Assembly (NCBI RefSeq): GCF_003862495.1
Contig: NZ_RRCH01000021.1
Coordinates: forward strand, 62,001-126,000
DNA: 64,000 nt
Reading direction: 5' to 3'
Source of the DNA: Halocatena pleomorpha
Lineage (GTDB): Archaea; Halobacteriota; Halobacteria; Halobacteriales; Haloarculaceae
The notes under the pieces were generated by a model. That model searched no databases, was not told the DNA's origin, and saw nothing but the letters and a program-made list of their open reading frames with translations. Every line of letters starts with the position of its first letter. Position 1 is the first letter of the stretch. Positions 16,608 to 25,747 of the stretch are shown here, in pieces. The position numbers and the translations under genes are program-made.

Positions 16608-17549
16608 TCACACCTCGGTGTCGTCCGGTCGTCCGTTTGTTCGTGGCGTCGAAGAGAGCACATCGTCGAGCGTCATTTCCTCGGTGAGGTCTGCTCGCGG
16701 GAGTTGGATCCGTTCGGTGTACTCCTCGCCAAACACGTCCTCGTAGGTGATCTCAAACGAGAGATCGATTGCTTCGACGCCGTCCTCGTAGAAGACGCGC
16801 ATCGCATCTGTAAACCGACACGTCACGGTGTGCTTCCGGGCCTGCTCAGGAATGTTTTCGGAAACGTCTACGAGAACGATCATTCCGATGTCTTGCCCTT
16901 CGGCGTACGGTGGGATTCGAACCGACTGGTGTGGGCTATCGGTTCGTGTTGCCGGGCAAATCGCGTGACTCCCGTTGACGCTGTAGTCTTCAGGCGGGTT
17001 GATCAGTTCGATTTCCGAGCGGACGGTAACGTCCAGCGCTGCGCCGAACGACAGGTTTGTGACAGTGAATTGAGCACCATCGGCCGATTCGTCTCGACTA
17101 GTGGATCGGAGCCAATCGACTTCAAGCGCCGGGGAGTACAACGCGCGGTGTGTCGCCTGCTGTTCGGTGAGCAGCCCCATCGCTTGGTGGAGTTTCTCGG
17201 TTTGTTCGTGTAGGTTCGCCAACTCTTCAGATCCTCGTGTGCGCTGTTCGCGGACCGATTCGATTCCCCGGTGTATCGCTTCGCTCTGCCGGAGATGGCC
17301 TAGGAAATTCACGCTCGTCAACAGCAGTACTCCGAGAACACCCATGGTGAGGAGTGCATCGGTCCGTGGCGCGATTTTGAGCCACGTTAAGGCAGTGATG
17401 TACGCGAACGCAATGATTCCGGTTCCGCTGGCTAACACGACCGCTGTCGCAACAACGGTCCGGAACGGCTGATCGAAGACGAATCCCGATAGCTTTGATC
17501 CCCCGTGGGATCGAGTACCAGTAGCATTCGAGTCGGTTGTCGCACCCAT
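16608..17549 (-). CDS. Membrane-anchored coiled-coil protein, unknown function
   Basis: A 313-residue protein with two membrane helices (about residues 31-53 and 62-83). A short predicted coiled coil follows (about residues 92-128, rich in Glu, Gln and Arg). The C-terminal globular region (about residues 135-300) consists of beta-type sequence with conserved-looking phrases such as A-L-E-V-D-W-L-R and V-T-V-R-S-E-I. The tail is acidic. No family was recognised. The layout suggests a cytoplasmic domain held near the membrane. It sits between ileS and the biotin carboxylase on the same strand, but spacers of about 110-165 bases suggest separate transcription. Confidence 0.75.
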   Translation of the reverse strand: MGATTDSNATGTRSHGGSKLSGFVFDQPFRTVVATAVVLASGTGIIAFAYITALTWLKIAPRTDALLTMGVLGVLLLTSVNFLGHLRQSEAIHRGIESVREQRTRGSEELANLHEQTEKLHQAMGLLTEQQATHRALYSPALEVDWLRSTSRDESADGAQFTVTNLSFGAALDVTVRSEIELINPPEDYSVNGSHAICPATRTDSPHQSVRIPPYAEGQDIGMIVLVDVSENIPEQARKHTVTCRFTDAMRVFYEDGVEAIDLSFEITYEDVFGEEYTERIQLPRADLTEEMTLDDVLSSTPRTNGRPDDTEV

Positions 17550-17661
17550 CTATCTGGTACATATCCAAGGTGTGACTGGTAAAACCCGTTGATTCGATTC
17601 TATCTCGATCGGTTCGTTGCAGGTGTCACGCGGTCACACCCGTGTGACCAGAGCCGCCCAC

Positions 17662-19479
17662 TCAGTCGATGACAACGAGCGCGTCACCCATGTCGACACT
17701 CTGTCCTTGCTCGATGGCAACTTCGGTGACGGTACCGCCGTGGCTGGCGACGATGTCGTTTTCCATCTTCATCGCTTCGAGCACACAGAGCACGTCTCCC
17801 GCATCAATCTCATCACCCTCCGAGACGTCCACAGAGAGGATCGTCCCTTGCATTTCTGCAGTGACGCGTTCACCTTCTGCTGTGGTGACTGGCCCGTCGG
17901 TGCTTCCCCCGCTGCTCCCGCTCGCGTTGTTGGTTCCGGGGTTGTTCGGGCGGGATCGTTTGGTGCTCTGTCCGTTCGTCGGGAGCGGTGGCGCACCGCG
18001 TTCTTCGAGATTCACTTCGAAGCGTTTGCCGTTGACTTCGACGGTGAACTCGCGTTCGACGACCGATTCCTCTTGGCCGTCCGTGGACGGTTCGACCGAA
18101 TCGGATCCCCAACGAGATTGGGCCTCTTCGATGACGCTGGGATCGAGTTCCTCGTCGAGATACTTCGTGGTGTGCGTTCCGGCGACGAACGCCTCATCGG
18201 TGAGCATCAGCCGGTGGAACGGGATCACCGTGGTGAGTCCGTCAATGTCGTACTCCGCAAGCGCCCGACGGGCGCGCGCGATGCATTCCGCTCGGGTGCT
18301 GCCGTGGACGATGAGTTTTGCGACCAACGAGTCGTACTCCCCGCTGATGGTGTCGCCTTCCTTGAGCGCGTCGTCGAGCCGAACCCCGATGCCGCCCGGC
18401 GGGTCGTACGTGGTGAGCGTACCGGTTTCCGGAGCGAACTCCTCGGCGGCGTTCTCGGCGTTGATCCGGAACTCCATGCCGTGGCCGTCGAATTCGACAT
18501 CCGACTGGTTGAACTCCAGTTCATCGCCGTCGGCAACCCGGAGCTGCCACTTCACGATGTCGATGCCGGTAATCTCCTCGGTAACGGTGTGTTCGACCTG
18601 AATCCGAGTGTTGACTTCGAGGAAATAGAACTCCCCGTCTTCGACGAGAAACTCCACAGTGCCGGCGTTGGTGTAATCTGATTCGCGGACTCCGCGCCGT
18701 GCGGCTTCACCGATCTCTTCGCGAAGATCGTCGTCGAGTGCTGGGGACGGCGCTTCCTCGATGACCTTCTGGTGACGGCGCTGGAGCGAACAGTCCCGTT
18801 CTCCAAGGTGTCGGACGTTGCCGTGCTGGTCGGCAATGATCTGCACCTCGATGTGACGCGGCTGCTCGAGATACCGCTCGACGTACACCGAATCGTTGTC
18901 GAAATACGCCTCTCCCTCGCGTTGGGCGCTTTCGAGCTGGTCTTCGACTTCCGCAGCGTTCCGAACGACTTTCAGACCGCGACCGCCGCCGCCGCCCTCG
19001 GCTTTGATCGCCAGTGGGTAGCCGTGTTTCTCGCCGAACGCCGCGATCTCCTCGGGATCGGTGACCGGCTCGGTCGTCCCCGGTACGATCGGCACATCGG
19101 CGGTCTCCATCACTGTTCGGGCTTTTGTCTTCTCACCGAGCTGTTCCATCGACTGACTCGATGGGCCGACCCACGTAACGTTGTCCGTTTCCTCTACGAG
19201 CGCCGCGAATTCGGCATTTTCTGCGAGGAATCCGTACCCCGGATGGATGGCGTCCGCTCCTGAACGGACAGCTACATCCACGATCGCCTCTTGATCCAGA
19301 TACGAGTCGGCTGCACGGGCTGGACCGACGTTGTACGCCTCATCTGCGTATCGGACGTGACCGGCGTCTTTGTCGGCCTCGCTGTAGATTGCAACTGTGT
19401 CGATATCGAGTTCCTCACACGCGCGCATCACACGGACGGCGATCTCTCCCCGATTCGCAATCAATACCTTCTCGAACAT
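17662..19479 (-). CDS. Biotin carboxylase/biotin carboxyl carrier subunit of acyl-CoA carboxylase
   Basis: A 605-residue fusion. Residues 1-445 form a biotin carboxylase ([14 protein letters not shown] start, glycine-rich ATP loop G-G-G-G-R-G near residue 165, [14 protein letters not shown] near residue 290). A linker follows, and the last 70 residues are a biotinyl domain with the biotin-accepting lysine in E-A-M-K-M-E-N-D. It carboxylates biotin for acetyl-/propionyl-CoA carboxylase (accC/pccA type). No carboxyltransferase gene lies nearby. The start at 19479 is supported by family alignment and a TATA box at 19503-19510, 27 bases upstream, implying a leaderless mRNA. Confidence 0.92.
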   Translation of the reverse strand: MFEKVLIANRGEIAVRVMRACEELDIDTVAIYSEADKDAGHVRYADEAYNVGPARAADSYLDQEAIVDVAVRSGADAIHPGYGFLAENAEFAALVEETDNVTWVGPSSQSMEQLGEKTKARTVMETADVPIVPGTTEPVTDPEEIAAFGEKHGYPLAIKAEGGGGGRGLKVVRNAAEVEDQLESAQREGEAYFDNDSVYVERYLEQPRHIEVQIIADQHGNVRHLGERDCSLQRRHQKVIEEAPSPALDDDLREEIGEAARRGVRESDYTNAGTVEFLVEDGEFYFLEVNTRIQVEHTVTEEITGIDIVKWQLRVADGDELEFNQSDVEFDGHGMEFRINAENAAEEFAPETGTLTTYDPPGGIGVRLDDALKEGDTISGEYDSLVAKLIVHGSTRAECIARARRALAEYDIDGLTTVIPFHRLMLTDEAFVAGTHTTKYLDEELDPSVIEEAQSRWGSDSVEPSTDGQEESVVEREFTVEVNGKRFEVNLEERGAPPLPTNGQSTKRSRPNNPGTNNASGSSGGSTDGPVTTAEGERVTAEMQGTILSVDVSEGDEIDAGDVLCVLEAMKMENDIVASHGGTVTEVAIEQGQSVDMGDALVVID

Positions 19480-20061
19480 GGCTATCCCTATCAGGAGTTT
19501 CCCTATAAATCCACAGGTGATGGTTTCCCTGCGATGCACGATGACTGTTGTTCGTCACGGACTGTTCTGAACAGGCTTTGTCTGTTGTTTGTTGTCACTA
19601 CTGCGATTTGCCCCTGAAACGAAACTGCTCTCGGTGATAGACGGCGGCGTCGTAGATCGAAGCCGGTGCGGAGTCCGTCGAATTCGATCACAATATAACG
19701 CGCATTAATTGATAGAATATATGAATGTAGTATGTATCATCAACAACGTTATACAGGCCCGGAAAATATTGCTGTAGTTACAATAACAATGGTGGCTGGA
19801 GTGAATTCTTATCTAAAAGTGATAAACTATAATCATTATCGAGTGACTCGATCGATCCGGTCGGATGCAATATCGTTGCTTCGTGGTCAACTGGGGTGTC
19901 TCTGGCGGTATTAGTCAGACATCCCTGTCGCGTTCACCTATGTCGTCACTATTAAATAGTGAGACTATCACGTGGTAGGTAGACTCATCCGATTGGCACA
20001 AACCGGGAATCCGGTCCCCCGAAGCGCCCTAGAATACGTTCGAGGATGGGTTGGCTGAAAT
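19480..20061 (+). other. AT-rich intergenic region between divergent genes
   Basis: About 580 bases. Apart from the biotin carboxylase promoter at its left edge, I see no gene. The middle (19690-19830) is very AT-rich with no long open frame and no clear repeat. It carries the upstream region of the coiled-coil gene starting at 20062. Confidence 0.5.
19503..19510 (-). promoter_or_regulatory. TATA box of the biotin carboxylase gene
   Basis: CTATAAAT on the plus strand reads ATTTATAG on the coding strand. It is centred 27 bases upstream of the ATG at 19479, the spacing expected for a leaderless haloarchaeal transcript. Confidence 0.55.
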
Positions 20062-20853
20062 ATGCCTAACAAACAACCCAACGACACCGACGGTCGGAGC
20101 ACAGTTAACTGTAATGAATCAGGCGTTATTGTTGACAAACTCATCAACGCAATCCACGAGACCCGCGAACGGGTAACGGAGCTTGAGGCGACAGTGAGTG
20201 AACAACAGGAGACGCTCGCTGAGCAACAGGAGATGATTGACGAACAGGCAGCGACGATCGAAGAGCAAGACGAGCGGATCGACGCGCTCGAAACGGAGCT
20301 TGCCAGCTACCGGACGGAAAACGAGCGCGACAAGGCCGATATTCGGAGCACGGTCACTGATGCCGATGAACAATCGTCGGTCAACCTCAACGTGATCGAC
20401 AAGCTCAACACGAAAGTGAAGGAGATTACGGGGGAACTCAAACGGGTTAACGGCGGGCGCAGCTCCTTGGAACAGATCGTCAGACTGCCCGACGCGATCG
20501 CCACCGAAGCCCTCTCGAAGAATCAACTCCGGAGTCGAGCGATCGTCAGCGAGATCAAAAGCGTCAGATCCAAAACCGCGATGCAAGGCCGGAAGGTGAT
20601 CGACTCCCGGGCGATCCGTGACAAACTCCGTGAGACGTACAGCAAGGCCCACCACCAGACGGTGAGCCGGGTGATGGAGTTCATCGAGGAGATGGGTGGG
20701 GACGATGTACGGGCGAAACAGGGTGAGAAACGGAAGAAGCTGGTGTTCGAACCCGAACTGATTGAGCAGTTGGATCGTGCCGAACAGTTGGACAGTGACG
20801 AAATCGACGACGTGCACACGAACGGTGTGATGGCCACTGTTCGTGACGGGTGA
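20062..20853 (+). CDS. Coiled-coil protein with C-terminal winged-helix-like domain, unknown function
   Basis: A 263-residue acidic protein. Residues 35-100 form a strong coiled coil with repeated E-Q-Q-E-T/M and E-E-Q-D-E-R heptads. Residues 150-235 look like a helical or winged-helix DNA-binding region (S-R-A-I-R-D-K-L, then H-H-Q-T-V-S-R-V-M-E-F-I-E-E-M-G, then a basic K-R-K-K-L wing). This resembles haloarchaeal orphan proteins often carried on plasmids or insertion-rich segments, but no named family was identified. It stands alone between AT-rich spacers, so recent gain is possible. DNA binding is an inference. Confidence 0.65.
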   Translation: MPNKQPNDTDGRSTVNCNESGVIVDKLINAIHETRERVTELEATVSEQQETLAEQQEMIDEQAATIEEQDERIDALETELASYRTENERDKADIRSTVTDADEQSSVNLNVIDKLNTKVKEITGELKRVNGGRSSLEQIVRLPDAIATEALSKNQLRSRAIVSEIKSVRSKTAMQGRKVIDSRAIRDKLRETYSKAHHQTVSRVMEFIEEMGGDDVRAKQGEKRKKLVFEPELIEQLDRAEQLDSDEIDDVHTNGVMATVRDG

Positions 20854-21095
20854 TCGATTGTGATGCGCACTCTCCTGATAGGGTAACTATTTAGGTCAAT
20901 TCAACAACAACAAAACACGTCCTTCGTTCAGTAGCGGTAGCCACGGGAAACACCTCTTATTTTCAACACTAATACCACGACCACTAGTGCAATACGTCGC
21001 CGTTCTCACGTTCGCGTTCGGTCGCCATCACACCGATCGTGATGCGGGCCGAACGCAGAAACGCGGCGTTCGAGGCAGTCGGTCAGTGGATCGAT

Positions 21096-21659
21096 CTACC
21101 GACCGAGGTCGTAAAATTCCTCGTTGGGACGCAGACCGGCCACGGTTGCCATCCGGTTTGAAAGGTTGTAGAAGGCGACGACGCTGGCGATGTCCCAGAT
21201 CTCTTCCTCGGAGAAGCCGACGTTACGGAGTTGGGCGAGATCGCTCCGAGTAACCGTTTCCGGTGTTTCGGTGAGTTTCACAGCGAAATCGAGCATTTCG
21301 CGGTGGTTGGGGCTGAGCTCCGCGCTCCGGTGATTGGTTGCGAGCTGATCGGCCAGCCTCGGTGCGTCGGCGTAGATCCGGACGAGTGCGCCGTGGGCGA
21401 CGACGCAGTACAGGCAGTCGTTCACGCCGCTGACGGTGACGACGATCATTTCGATCTCTTCGCGTTCGAGCGTGGTCTCTTCTACTAGCGCGTCGTGATA
21501 CGCGAAAAAAGCACGAAAGTGGCTCGGCTTGTAACCGAAGGCGCTGAACACGTTGGGTGTAAACCCAGTGCGTTCGGTTTCCGCTTCGATCCGCTCGCGG
21601 AGGTCCTCTGGCAGTTCTTCGTGATCGGGTGCCGGAAAGTTTCGCATTGGTTTGGTCAT
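21096..21659 (-). CDS. Peroxidase-related (AhpD/carboxymuconolactone decarboxylase-like) protein
   Basis: A 187-residue protein of the AhpD-like superfamily. It has the redox C-x-x-C followed by His: D-C-L-Y-C-V-V-A-H-G near residue 83. It ends with the N-R-M-A-T-V-A-G-L-R-P-N-E-E-F helix typical of the 'peroxidase-related enzyme' subgroup. Such proteins are all-helical and often reduce peroxides through the CxxC pair, although many have unproven activity. The ATG at 21659 opens with M-T-K-P-M-R-N-F, and a second ATG four codons later (21647) is also possible. It is probably a single-gene transcript. Confidence 0.85.
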   Translation of the reverse strand: MTKPMRNFPAPDHEELPEDLRERIEAETERTGFTPNVFSAFGYKPSHFRAFFAYHDALVEETTLEREEIEMIVVTVSGVNDCLYCVVAHGALVRIYADAPRLADQLATNHRSAELSPNHREMLDFAVKLTETPETVTRSDLAQLRNVGFSEEEIWDIASVVAFYNLSNRMATVAGLRPNEEFYDLGR

Positions 21660-21721
21660 ACGAGTGCATGACTCTGCAGGTACTTATTCACCCTGTGGGT
21701 TCGATTCCCGTCCAGAACCGC

Positions 21722-21733
21722 CCCGAAATCGGG
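21722..21733 (+). terminator. Short hairpin CCCG-AAAT-CGGG
   Basis: A 4-bp perfect stem with an AAAT loop lies between the AhpD-like gene start and the secreted protein gene. It has no T run. It follows an orphan tRNA-like T-arm (21695-21711). Its function is uncertain. Confidence 0.2.
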
Positions 21734-21774
21734 CTTGTGAAGGCCTCTTGACGCCGTTTTGATCGACCGAAGAG

Positions 21775-21781
21775 ACTTATC
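21775..21781 (+). promoter_or_regulatory. TATA-like element for the secreted protein at 21804
   Basis: ACTTATC is centred 26 bases upstream of the ATG at 21804, fitting a leaderless transcript and supporting that start over an ATG 45 bases upstream. Confidence 0.45.
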
Positions 21782-21803
21782 GTTCCACCACCAAGCAATA
21801 CAC

Positions 21804-22175
21804 ATGCGGCACCGACCGAGCTTCAGACAGGCCGTTGTAGTAATGGCGCTTGTTCTCGTGACGCTCGGAGCGACGAGTGTCGTTGTCGGAGCCGTTCCCG
21901 CGGCTGCGAGCGCAGACACGGAGGCCAAGCAGATCGGACAGGTGGACATCGAGATTGCCAATGAACAAGTAACGATAAGCGATATTCAGGTCACCGGGTC
22001 GGGACTCCCCGCTGTAGACATCGAGGAACGAACATACACCGTTCATAATGCTTCTATAATGATGGACGGATTTACTGTCTCGCTCAACGGACAGGACTAC
22101 GAGGTCGGTTCGGTCTCGATCGTTGTTGAGGACGTCTCAGTAACGCTCGAAAACGTGCATATCGGCTCCGAGTGA
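21804..22175 (+). CDS. Small secreted beta-rich protein, unknown function
   Basis: A 123-residue protein. The N-terminus (M-R-H-R-P-S-F-R-Q then a hydrophobic stretch to about residue 30, ending A-A-A-S-A) is a Sec signal peptide. The mature 90 residues are beta-rich with alternating polar and hydrophobic residues and repeated V-x-I-x-V patterns (I-E-I-A-N-E-Q-V-T-I, V-S-I-V-V-E-D-V-S-V). No family was recognised. The TATA-like box 26 bases upstream supports the start. It lies between an AhpD-like gene and tRNA-Thr with no operon partner. Confidence 0.65.
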   Translation: MRHRPSFRQAVVVMALVLVTLGATSVVVGAVPAAASADTEAKQIGQVDIEIANEQVTISDIQVTGSGLPAVDIEERTYTVHNASIMMDGFTVSLNGQDYEVGSVSIVVEDVSVTLENVHIGSE

Positions 22176-22219
22176 GCTACTCTCACCGTACTCATTCTTA
22201 ATTGCGACAAAAAATAATA

Positions 22220-22292
22220 AGCCAGTGAAGGGATTTGAACCCTTGACCTAATCCTTACGAAGGATTCGCTCTGCCAGCTGAGCTACACTGGC
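22220..22292 (-). tRNA. tRNA-Thr (anticodon CGU)
   Basis: Reading the minus strand gives a complete cloverleaf. The acceptor stem is GCCAGTG/CACTGGC. The D-arm is GCTC-AGCTGGCA-GAGC. The anticodon arm is AATCC with loop TTCGTAA (anticodon CGT, reading ACG) and GGATT. The T-arm is AAGGG-TTCAAAT-CCCTT. The discriminator is T (U73), as in haloarchaeal tRNA-Thr. There is no intron and no encoded CCA. Confidence 0.95.
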
Positions 22293-22405
22293 GCTGTCGT
22301 GGACTCACTTCATATAGTACTCGATCCAAGAGCAGTATAAGGATTCCGGAGTGAACCGGTATCGACACGGACTCACACACGGTATAGTTCCAGACGAGAA
22401 TTCTG

Positions 22406-23194
22406 TCACGGATCCCCCGATCGGAGCATCGTGATTGAGGGAGAATCCGTGACAGGGTTCTCGTGGATATGGACCCGCGTTTCCGCACCGAACGCCTGTT
22501 CGATGACTGATTCGGTGAGGACGGTCTCGGGCGAGCCGTGGGCGATCACCTGACCGTCGGCAAGCACGACGATGGCGTCACAGAACCGCGCGGCGAGATC
22601 GAGATCATGGATTGCCGCAAGAGCGGTTTTCCCCTCCGTAACGAGCGTTCGAACGAGATCGAGCGTTCGCACTTGGTGAGTGATGTCGAGACTGGCCGTC
22701 GGTTCGTCGAGCACCAATGCGGGCGTGTCCTGTGCCAGTGCTCGCGCCAACAGGACGCGCTGGCGTTCACCGCCGCTTACCGTCTCGATCGACCGATCGG
22801 CCAGTTCGACGGTCCGTGTCCGTTCGAGCGCCCGGTCGATCGGCTCCTGATCTGCGGACTGGAACCGCGACCGGTGGGGGGTGCGCCCCATTGCGACGAC
22901 ATCCCGAACGGAAAACGAAAAGGAGACAGCCGTGTCCTGAGCGACCGTGGCGACCGACTGGGCGACTGCCCGCGACGAGAGTGACGCCACGTCCCGGCCA
23001 TCGATCGATACAGACCCCCTGTCGGGAGTGAGGACGCCGTTGACCGCGCGCAACAACGTCGTTTTCCCCGCTCCGTTCGGCCCGACGAGTGCGACGAATG
23101 AACCGGACGGCACCGACAACGAAACGTCACGGAGAATCTGGGTCTCTCCGAGCGCCACTGATACGCTATCGACATCGATCAGGGGATCACTCAT
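22406..23194 (-). CDS. btuD: ABC transporter ATP-binding protein, cobalamin/iron-chelate type
   Basis: A 262-residue ATPase with Walker A G-P-N-G-A-G-K-T-T near residue 39, the ABC signature V-S-G-G-E-R-Q-R near residue 139, and Walker B A-L-V-L-D-E-P-T-A near residue 160. The class is that of vitamin B12, haem and siderophore importers (FecCD/BtuCD). It energises uptake through the permease encoded upstream, whose stop overlaps this start (ATGA, 23191-23194). Cobalamin is favoured because a PGF-CTERM binding protein is divergent next door and a cobalamin adenosyltransferase lies 14 kb away; iron chelates remain possible. Confidence 0.88.
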   Translation of the reverse strand: MSDPLIDVDSVSVALGETQILRDVSLSVPSGSFVALVGPNGAGKTTLLRAVNGVLTPDRGSVSIDGRDVASLSSRAVAQSVATVAQDTAVSFSFSVRDVVAMGRTPHRSRFQSADQEPIDRALERTRTVELADRSIETVSGGERQRVLLARALAQDTPALVLDEPTASLDITHQVRTLDLVRTLVTEGKTALAAIHDLDLAARFCDAIVVLADGQVIAHGSPETVLTESVIEQAFGAETRVHIHENPVTDSPSITMLRSGDP

Positions 23195-24315
23195 AGCTGG
23201 TGCACCTCCCGTCGGCGCAGAAGGTACAGAAAAAACGGTGCACCCAGTGCTGCTGTTACGATGCCGACGGGCAACTGCGTGGCTCCCCCTCGCGCAACAG
23301 TGTCGGTCCCGACGAGGAAGATCGCCCCGGCGATGGCGCTGGTCGGCAACAACACCCGGTGGTCCGGTCCGACGAGTAACCGAAGCATGTGGGGAACAAT
23401 GAGTCCGACAAAGCCGATGACGCCGGCCACGGACACCGCGGCAGCGGTTGCGAGGCTCGCCACTGCCAACAGGACGCGCTTCGTTCGTTCGACATCGATC
23501 CCCACTGTTTGAGCTTGTTCTTCACCCAGCAAGAGGACGTTCAGATCCTGTGCGAAGACGATGAGGATGGCGAACGAACACAGAGACAGAACCAGCGTTC
23601 CGGTTACATCATCCCACCCAGCAGCAGCGAGATCGCCCATCAACCAGTGTAACACCGTATTGACACTTTTGCCCGCTTGCAACAGCAGATATGAGACGAC
23701 CGCACCGAGAAACGTCTGCACGGCGACACCAGCGAGCAGGAGTGTTTCGACTGGTGTCCGTCCGTTCGTTGTGGCGATGAGATACACGGCGAACGCCGTG
23801 ATGAGTGCCGCCAAAAAGGCCACGCCCTGGAGTCCGAACGGAACAGAGACGCCAAACACCAACACCATGACCGCTCCGACAGCGGCTCCCGAGGAGACCC
23901 CGATGATCGACGGATCGGCCATCGGATTCCGGAACAGTCCTTGCATGACGGTCCCGGCTGTGGAGAGCGTGAATCCGACGATCGCAGCGAGTACGATCCG
24001 TGGAAGGCGAATCTGTGCGACGATGATCTGTTTGGCGCGTGGGACGGAGAACGAAAACGGATGGATGAACCCGACATCGATCCCGATCCACGGAACGTGA
24101 GCGATCGGGGCGCTGGTTTCGGGGTCGATCGTCACTGCTGCGGGAATCGCTACTGCGTTGAGGATCGCCTGTATCACGGTCGCCGCCGGAACGTTCACTG
24201 GACCGACGGTAACGCTCCAGACGATGGTCCCTGCGAGCACTACCGACAGCCCGAGTGACCACCACAGGGTCCGTTTCCATCGTCCCATATTCACAAGCTC
24301 GTTTGGATTAGCCAA
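23191..24315 (-). CDS. btuC: ABC transporter permease, BtuC/FecCD family
   Basis: A permease of up to 374 residues with about ten membrane helices. Family landmarks include L-P-R-I-V-L-A-A-I-V-G-F-T-L-S-T-A-G near residue 105, N-P-M-A-D-P-S-I-I-G-V-S-S-G-A near residue 130, and G-F-V-G-L-I-V-P-H-M-L-R-L-L-V-G near residue 300, the last being the BtuD-contact region. It forms the pore for B12 or iron-chelate import. An internal ATG at 24288 (M-G-R-W-K-R) is an alternative start. It overlaps btuD by four bases and is divergent from the binding protein across a 33-base promoter. Confidence 0.88.
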   Translation of the reverse strand: MANPNELVNMGRWKRTLWWSLGLSVVLAGTIVWSVTVGPVNVPAATVIQAILNAVAIPAAVTIDPETSAPIAHVPWIGIDVGFIHPFSFSVPRAKQIIVAQIRLPRIVLAAIVGFTLSTAGTVMQGLFRNPMADPSIIGVSSGAAVGAVMVLVFGVSVPFGLQGVAFLAALITAFAVYLIATTNGRTPVETLLLAGVAVQTFLGAVVSYLLLQAGKSVNTVLHWLMGDLAAAGWDDVTGTLVLSLCSFAILIVFAQDLNVLLLGEEQAQTVGIDVERTKRVLLAVASLATAAAVSVAGVIGFVGLIVPHMLRLLVGPDHRVLLPTSAIAGAIFLVGTDTVARGGATQLPVGIVTAALGAPFFLYLLRRREVHQL

Positions 24316-24348
24316 ATATTTATTGCAAACGAACCCTCCGATCGTGTG
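24316..24348 (+). promoter_or_regulatory. Shared divergent promoter of the B12-type ABC importer
   Basis: A 33-base gap contains AAATATTTATT, a nearly symmetrical AT-rich element that can serve as TATA box on both strands. It separates btuC (minus) from the binding protein gene (plus), so the whole importer is probably controlled from here. Confidence 0.55.
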
Positions 24349-25416
24349 ATGAACCGAGTGATCGTGTTCCTCGTTGGAGTGGTGGTTTTCAGTACGATGC
24401 CGGCGGTTGTTGGCGCACCGGCTTCCGTGTCGGCTCAGTCAGCACAGCCGTCGTGTTCGTTTCCGTTCAGCGCGACCGACGCGACGGGGACTAACGTAAC
24501 CGTCGATAGCGAGCCTGAACGTGTTGTCGCGCTCCAGCCGAGCGCGGCCCAGACGATGTGGGAGATCGACGCCGACGGAAAGGTTGTGGGGCTGCCGATC
24601 GGTCCGACGACTTCGTATCTGAACGGTTCGGAGTCTCGAACGGACGTTACTGGCAACGACGGCTTTTCGACGTCAATCGAGACGGTCGTGTCATTAGAGC
24701 CGGATCTCGTGCTCGCACCAAACAGCGTTCCGAACGAGACGGTCGAAACGCTCCGGAACGCGGGCGTGACCGTGTACAAGTTCGGCTTGAGCGGGTCGAT
24801 CGCGGACGTGTCGAACAAGACGATCCGCACGGGACGACTCGTCGGTGCGTGTGGGGCGGCCGACCAGCGCGTCGCGTCGCTGAACGAAACCGTGGCGTCG
24901 ATCGAATCGGCTACGACGGGTCAGGACCGCCCTCGCGTGCTGTACGTGATGTCTGGCGGCTACACACCGGGCAACGGGACGTTCATTCATGAGATTATCA
25001 CGATCGCGGGCGGGGAGAACATCGCTGCCACCGCCAACATCACGGGTTATCAACAGATCAATCCGGAAACCGTGATTCAACAGGATCCACAGTGGATCAT
25101 CGCGCCGGATCACATGTCTACACTCCCGAACCGAACCGCGTACGCGGCAACGACCGCGCTCGAAAAGGATCAGACCGTGCGCGTCGACTCGAACTACGTC
25201 AGCCAGCCCGCGCCGCGGGTGGTGCGTCCGATGGAAACGCTCGCTCAGACGTTCCATCCCGACGCGTTCGATGCCGAGAACGTGTCATCACCTAGTGACG
25301 GAACAAACACCGCCCCCGGATCACAGACGACGGCCACCACTGGTCCCGGCTTCAGTGTCGTTGCCGCGGTGCTTGCAGTGCTGACTCTCACGGGGGCGTT
25401 GTTCGCCCGGCGGTAA
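24349..25416 (+). CDS. btuF: PGF-CTERM-anchored ABC transporter substrate-binding protein, BtuF-like
   Basis: A 355-residue exported protein. The signal peptide covers about residues 1-32. A periplasmic-binding fold (about residues 40-290) has R-V-V-A-L-Q-P-S-A-A-Q near the start and V-V-S-L-E-P-D-L-V-L-A-P-N near residue 115, as in BtuF/FhuD proteins. The C-terminus has a Thr-rich spacer, then P-G-F, a hydrophobic helix and R-R: the PGF-CTERM signal for archaeosortase processing and lipid attachment. It captures the ligand outside the cell for BtuCD. A GTG one codon upstream (24346) is possible. It is divergent from btuC. Confidence 0.88.
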   Translation: MNRVIVFLVGVVVFSTMPAVVGAPASVSAQSAQPSCSFPFSATDATGTNVTVDSEPERVVALQPSAAQTMWEIDADGKVVGLPIGPTTSYLNGSESRTDVTGNDGFSTSIETVVSLEPDLVLAPNSVPNETVETLRNAGVTVYKFGLSGSIADVSNKTIRTGRLVGACGAADQRVASLNETVASIESATTGQDRPRVLYVMSGGYTPGNGTFIHEIITIAGGENIAATANITGYQQINPETVIQQDPQWIIAPDHMSTLPNRTAYAATTALEKDQTVRVDSNYVSQPAPRVVRPMETLAQTFHPDAFDAENVSSPSDGTNTAPGSQTTATTGPGFSVVAAVLAVLTLTGALFARR

Positions 25417-25461
25417 GGTTTTCCCGTAAGATTCGTTGTCGTTCCCCCGATACGACTCGAT

Positions 25462-25740
25462 ATGGTCGAAAACGTGATTTGGCCCGCTGCATTCGATTCG
25501 ACGCTGTCTCGAAACGAGGGCCGTCGTGTGTCGCTGGATCTTGCGGTCGAAAACCCGACCGTCGACGAGATTGCTACCGCTGTTCAGCAGGTTGGATACG
25601 ACGCCGTCATTGAACGGAACATGACGTATCCCCGCGAGTACGAACCGCGAGGGCGCGTTCTCGTTCAAGACGCCGACGACGCGAACAAGAGCGATCTGTT
25701 GCAGGCTGTCGGCGCGTACGTCACTGCGATCCGAGGGTGA
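25462..25740 (+). CDS. srp19: Signal recognition particle subunit SRP19
   Basis: A 92-residue protein that binds 7S RNA and helps SRP54 assemble for cotranslational targeting. It shows the family pattern I-W-P-A-A-F-D (start), S-R-N-E-G-R-R-V (about residue 16), N-P-T-V-D-E-I, and E-P-R-G-R-V-L-V-Q near residue 57. Length matches archaeal SRP19. It is followed after seven bases by gar1, forming a small RNA-binding-protein operon. Confidence 0.95.
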   Translation: MVENVIWPAAFDSTLSRNEGRRVSLDLAVENPTVDEIATAVQQVGYDAVIERNMTYPREYEPRGRVLVQDADDANKSDLLQAVGAYVTAIRG

Positions 25741-25747
25741 TCGATCG

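Noticed and set aside
17617-18681. Plus-strand frame of 354 codons
   Set aside because: Lies opposite the biotin carboxylase gene and has no family character; GC-skewed shadow.
20119-20817. Minus-strand frame of 232 codons
   Set aside because: Antisense to the coiled-coil gene; the plus frame has clear heptads and a coherent protein.
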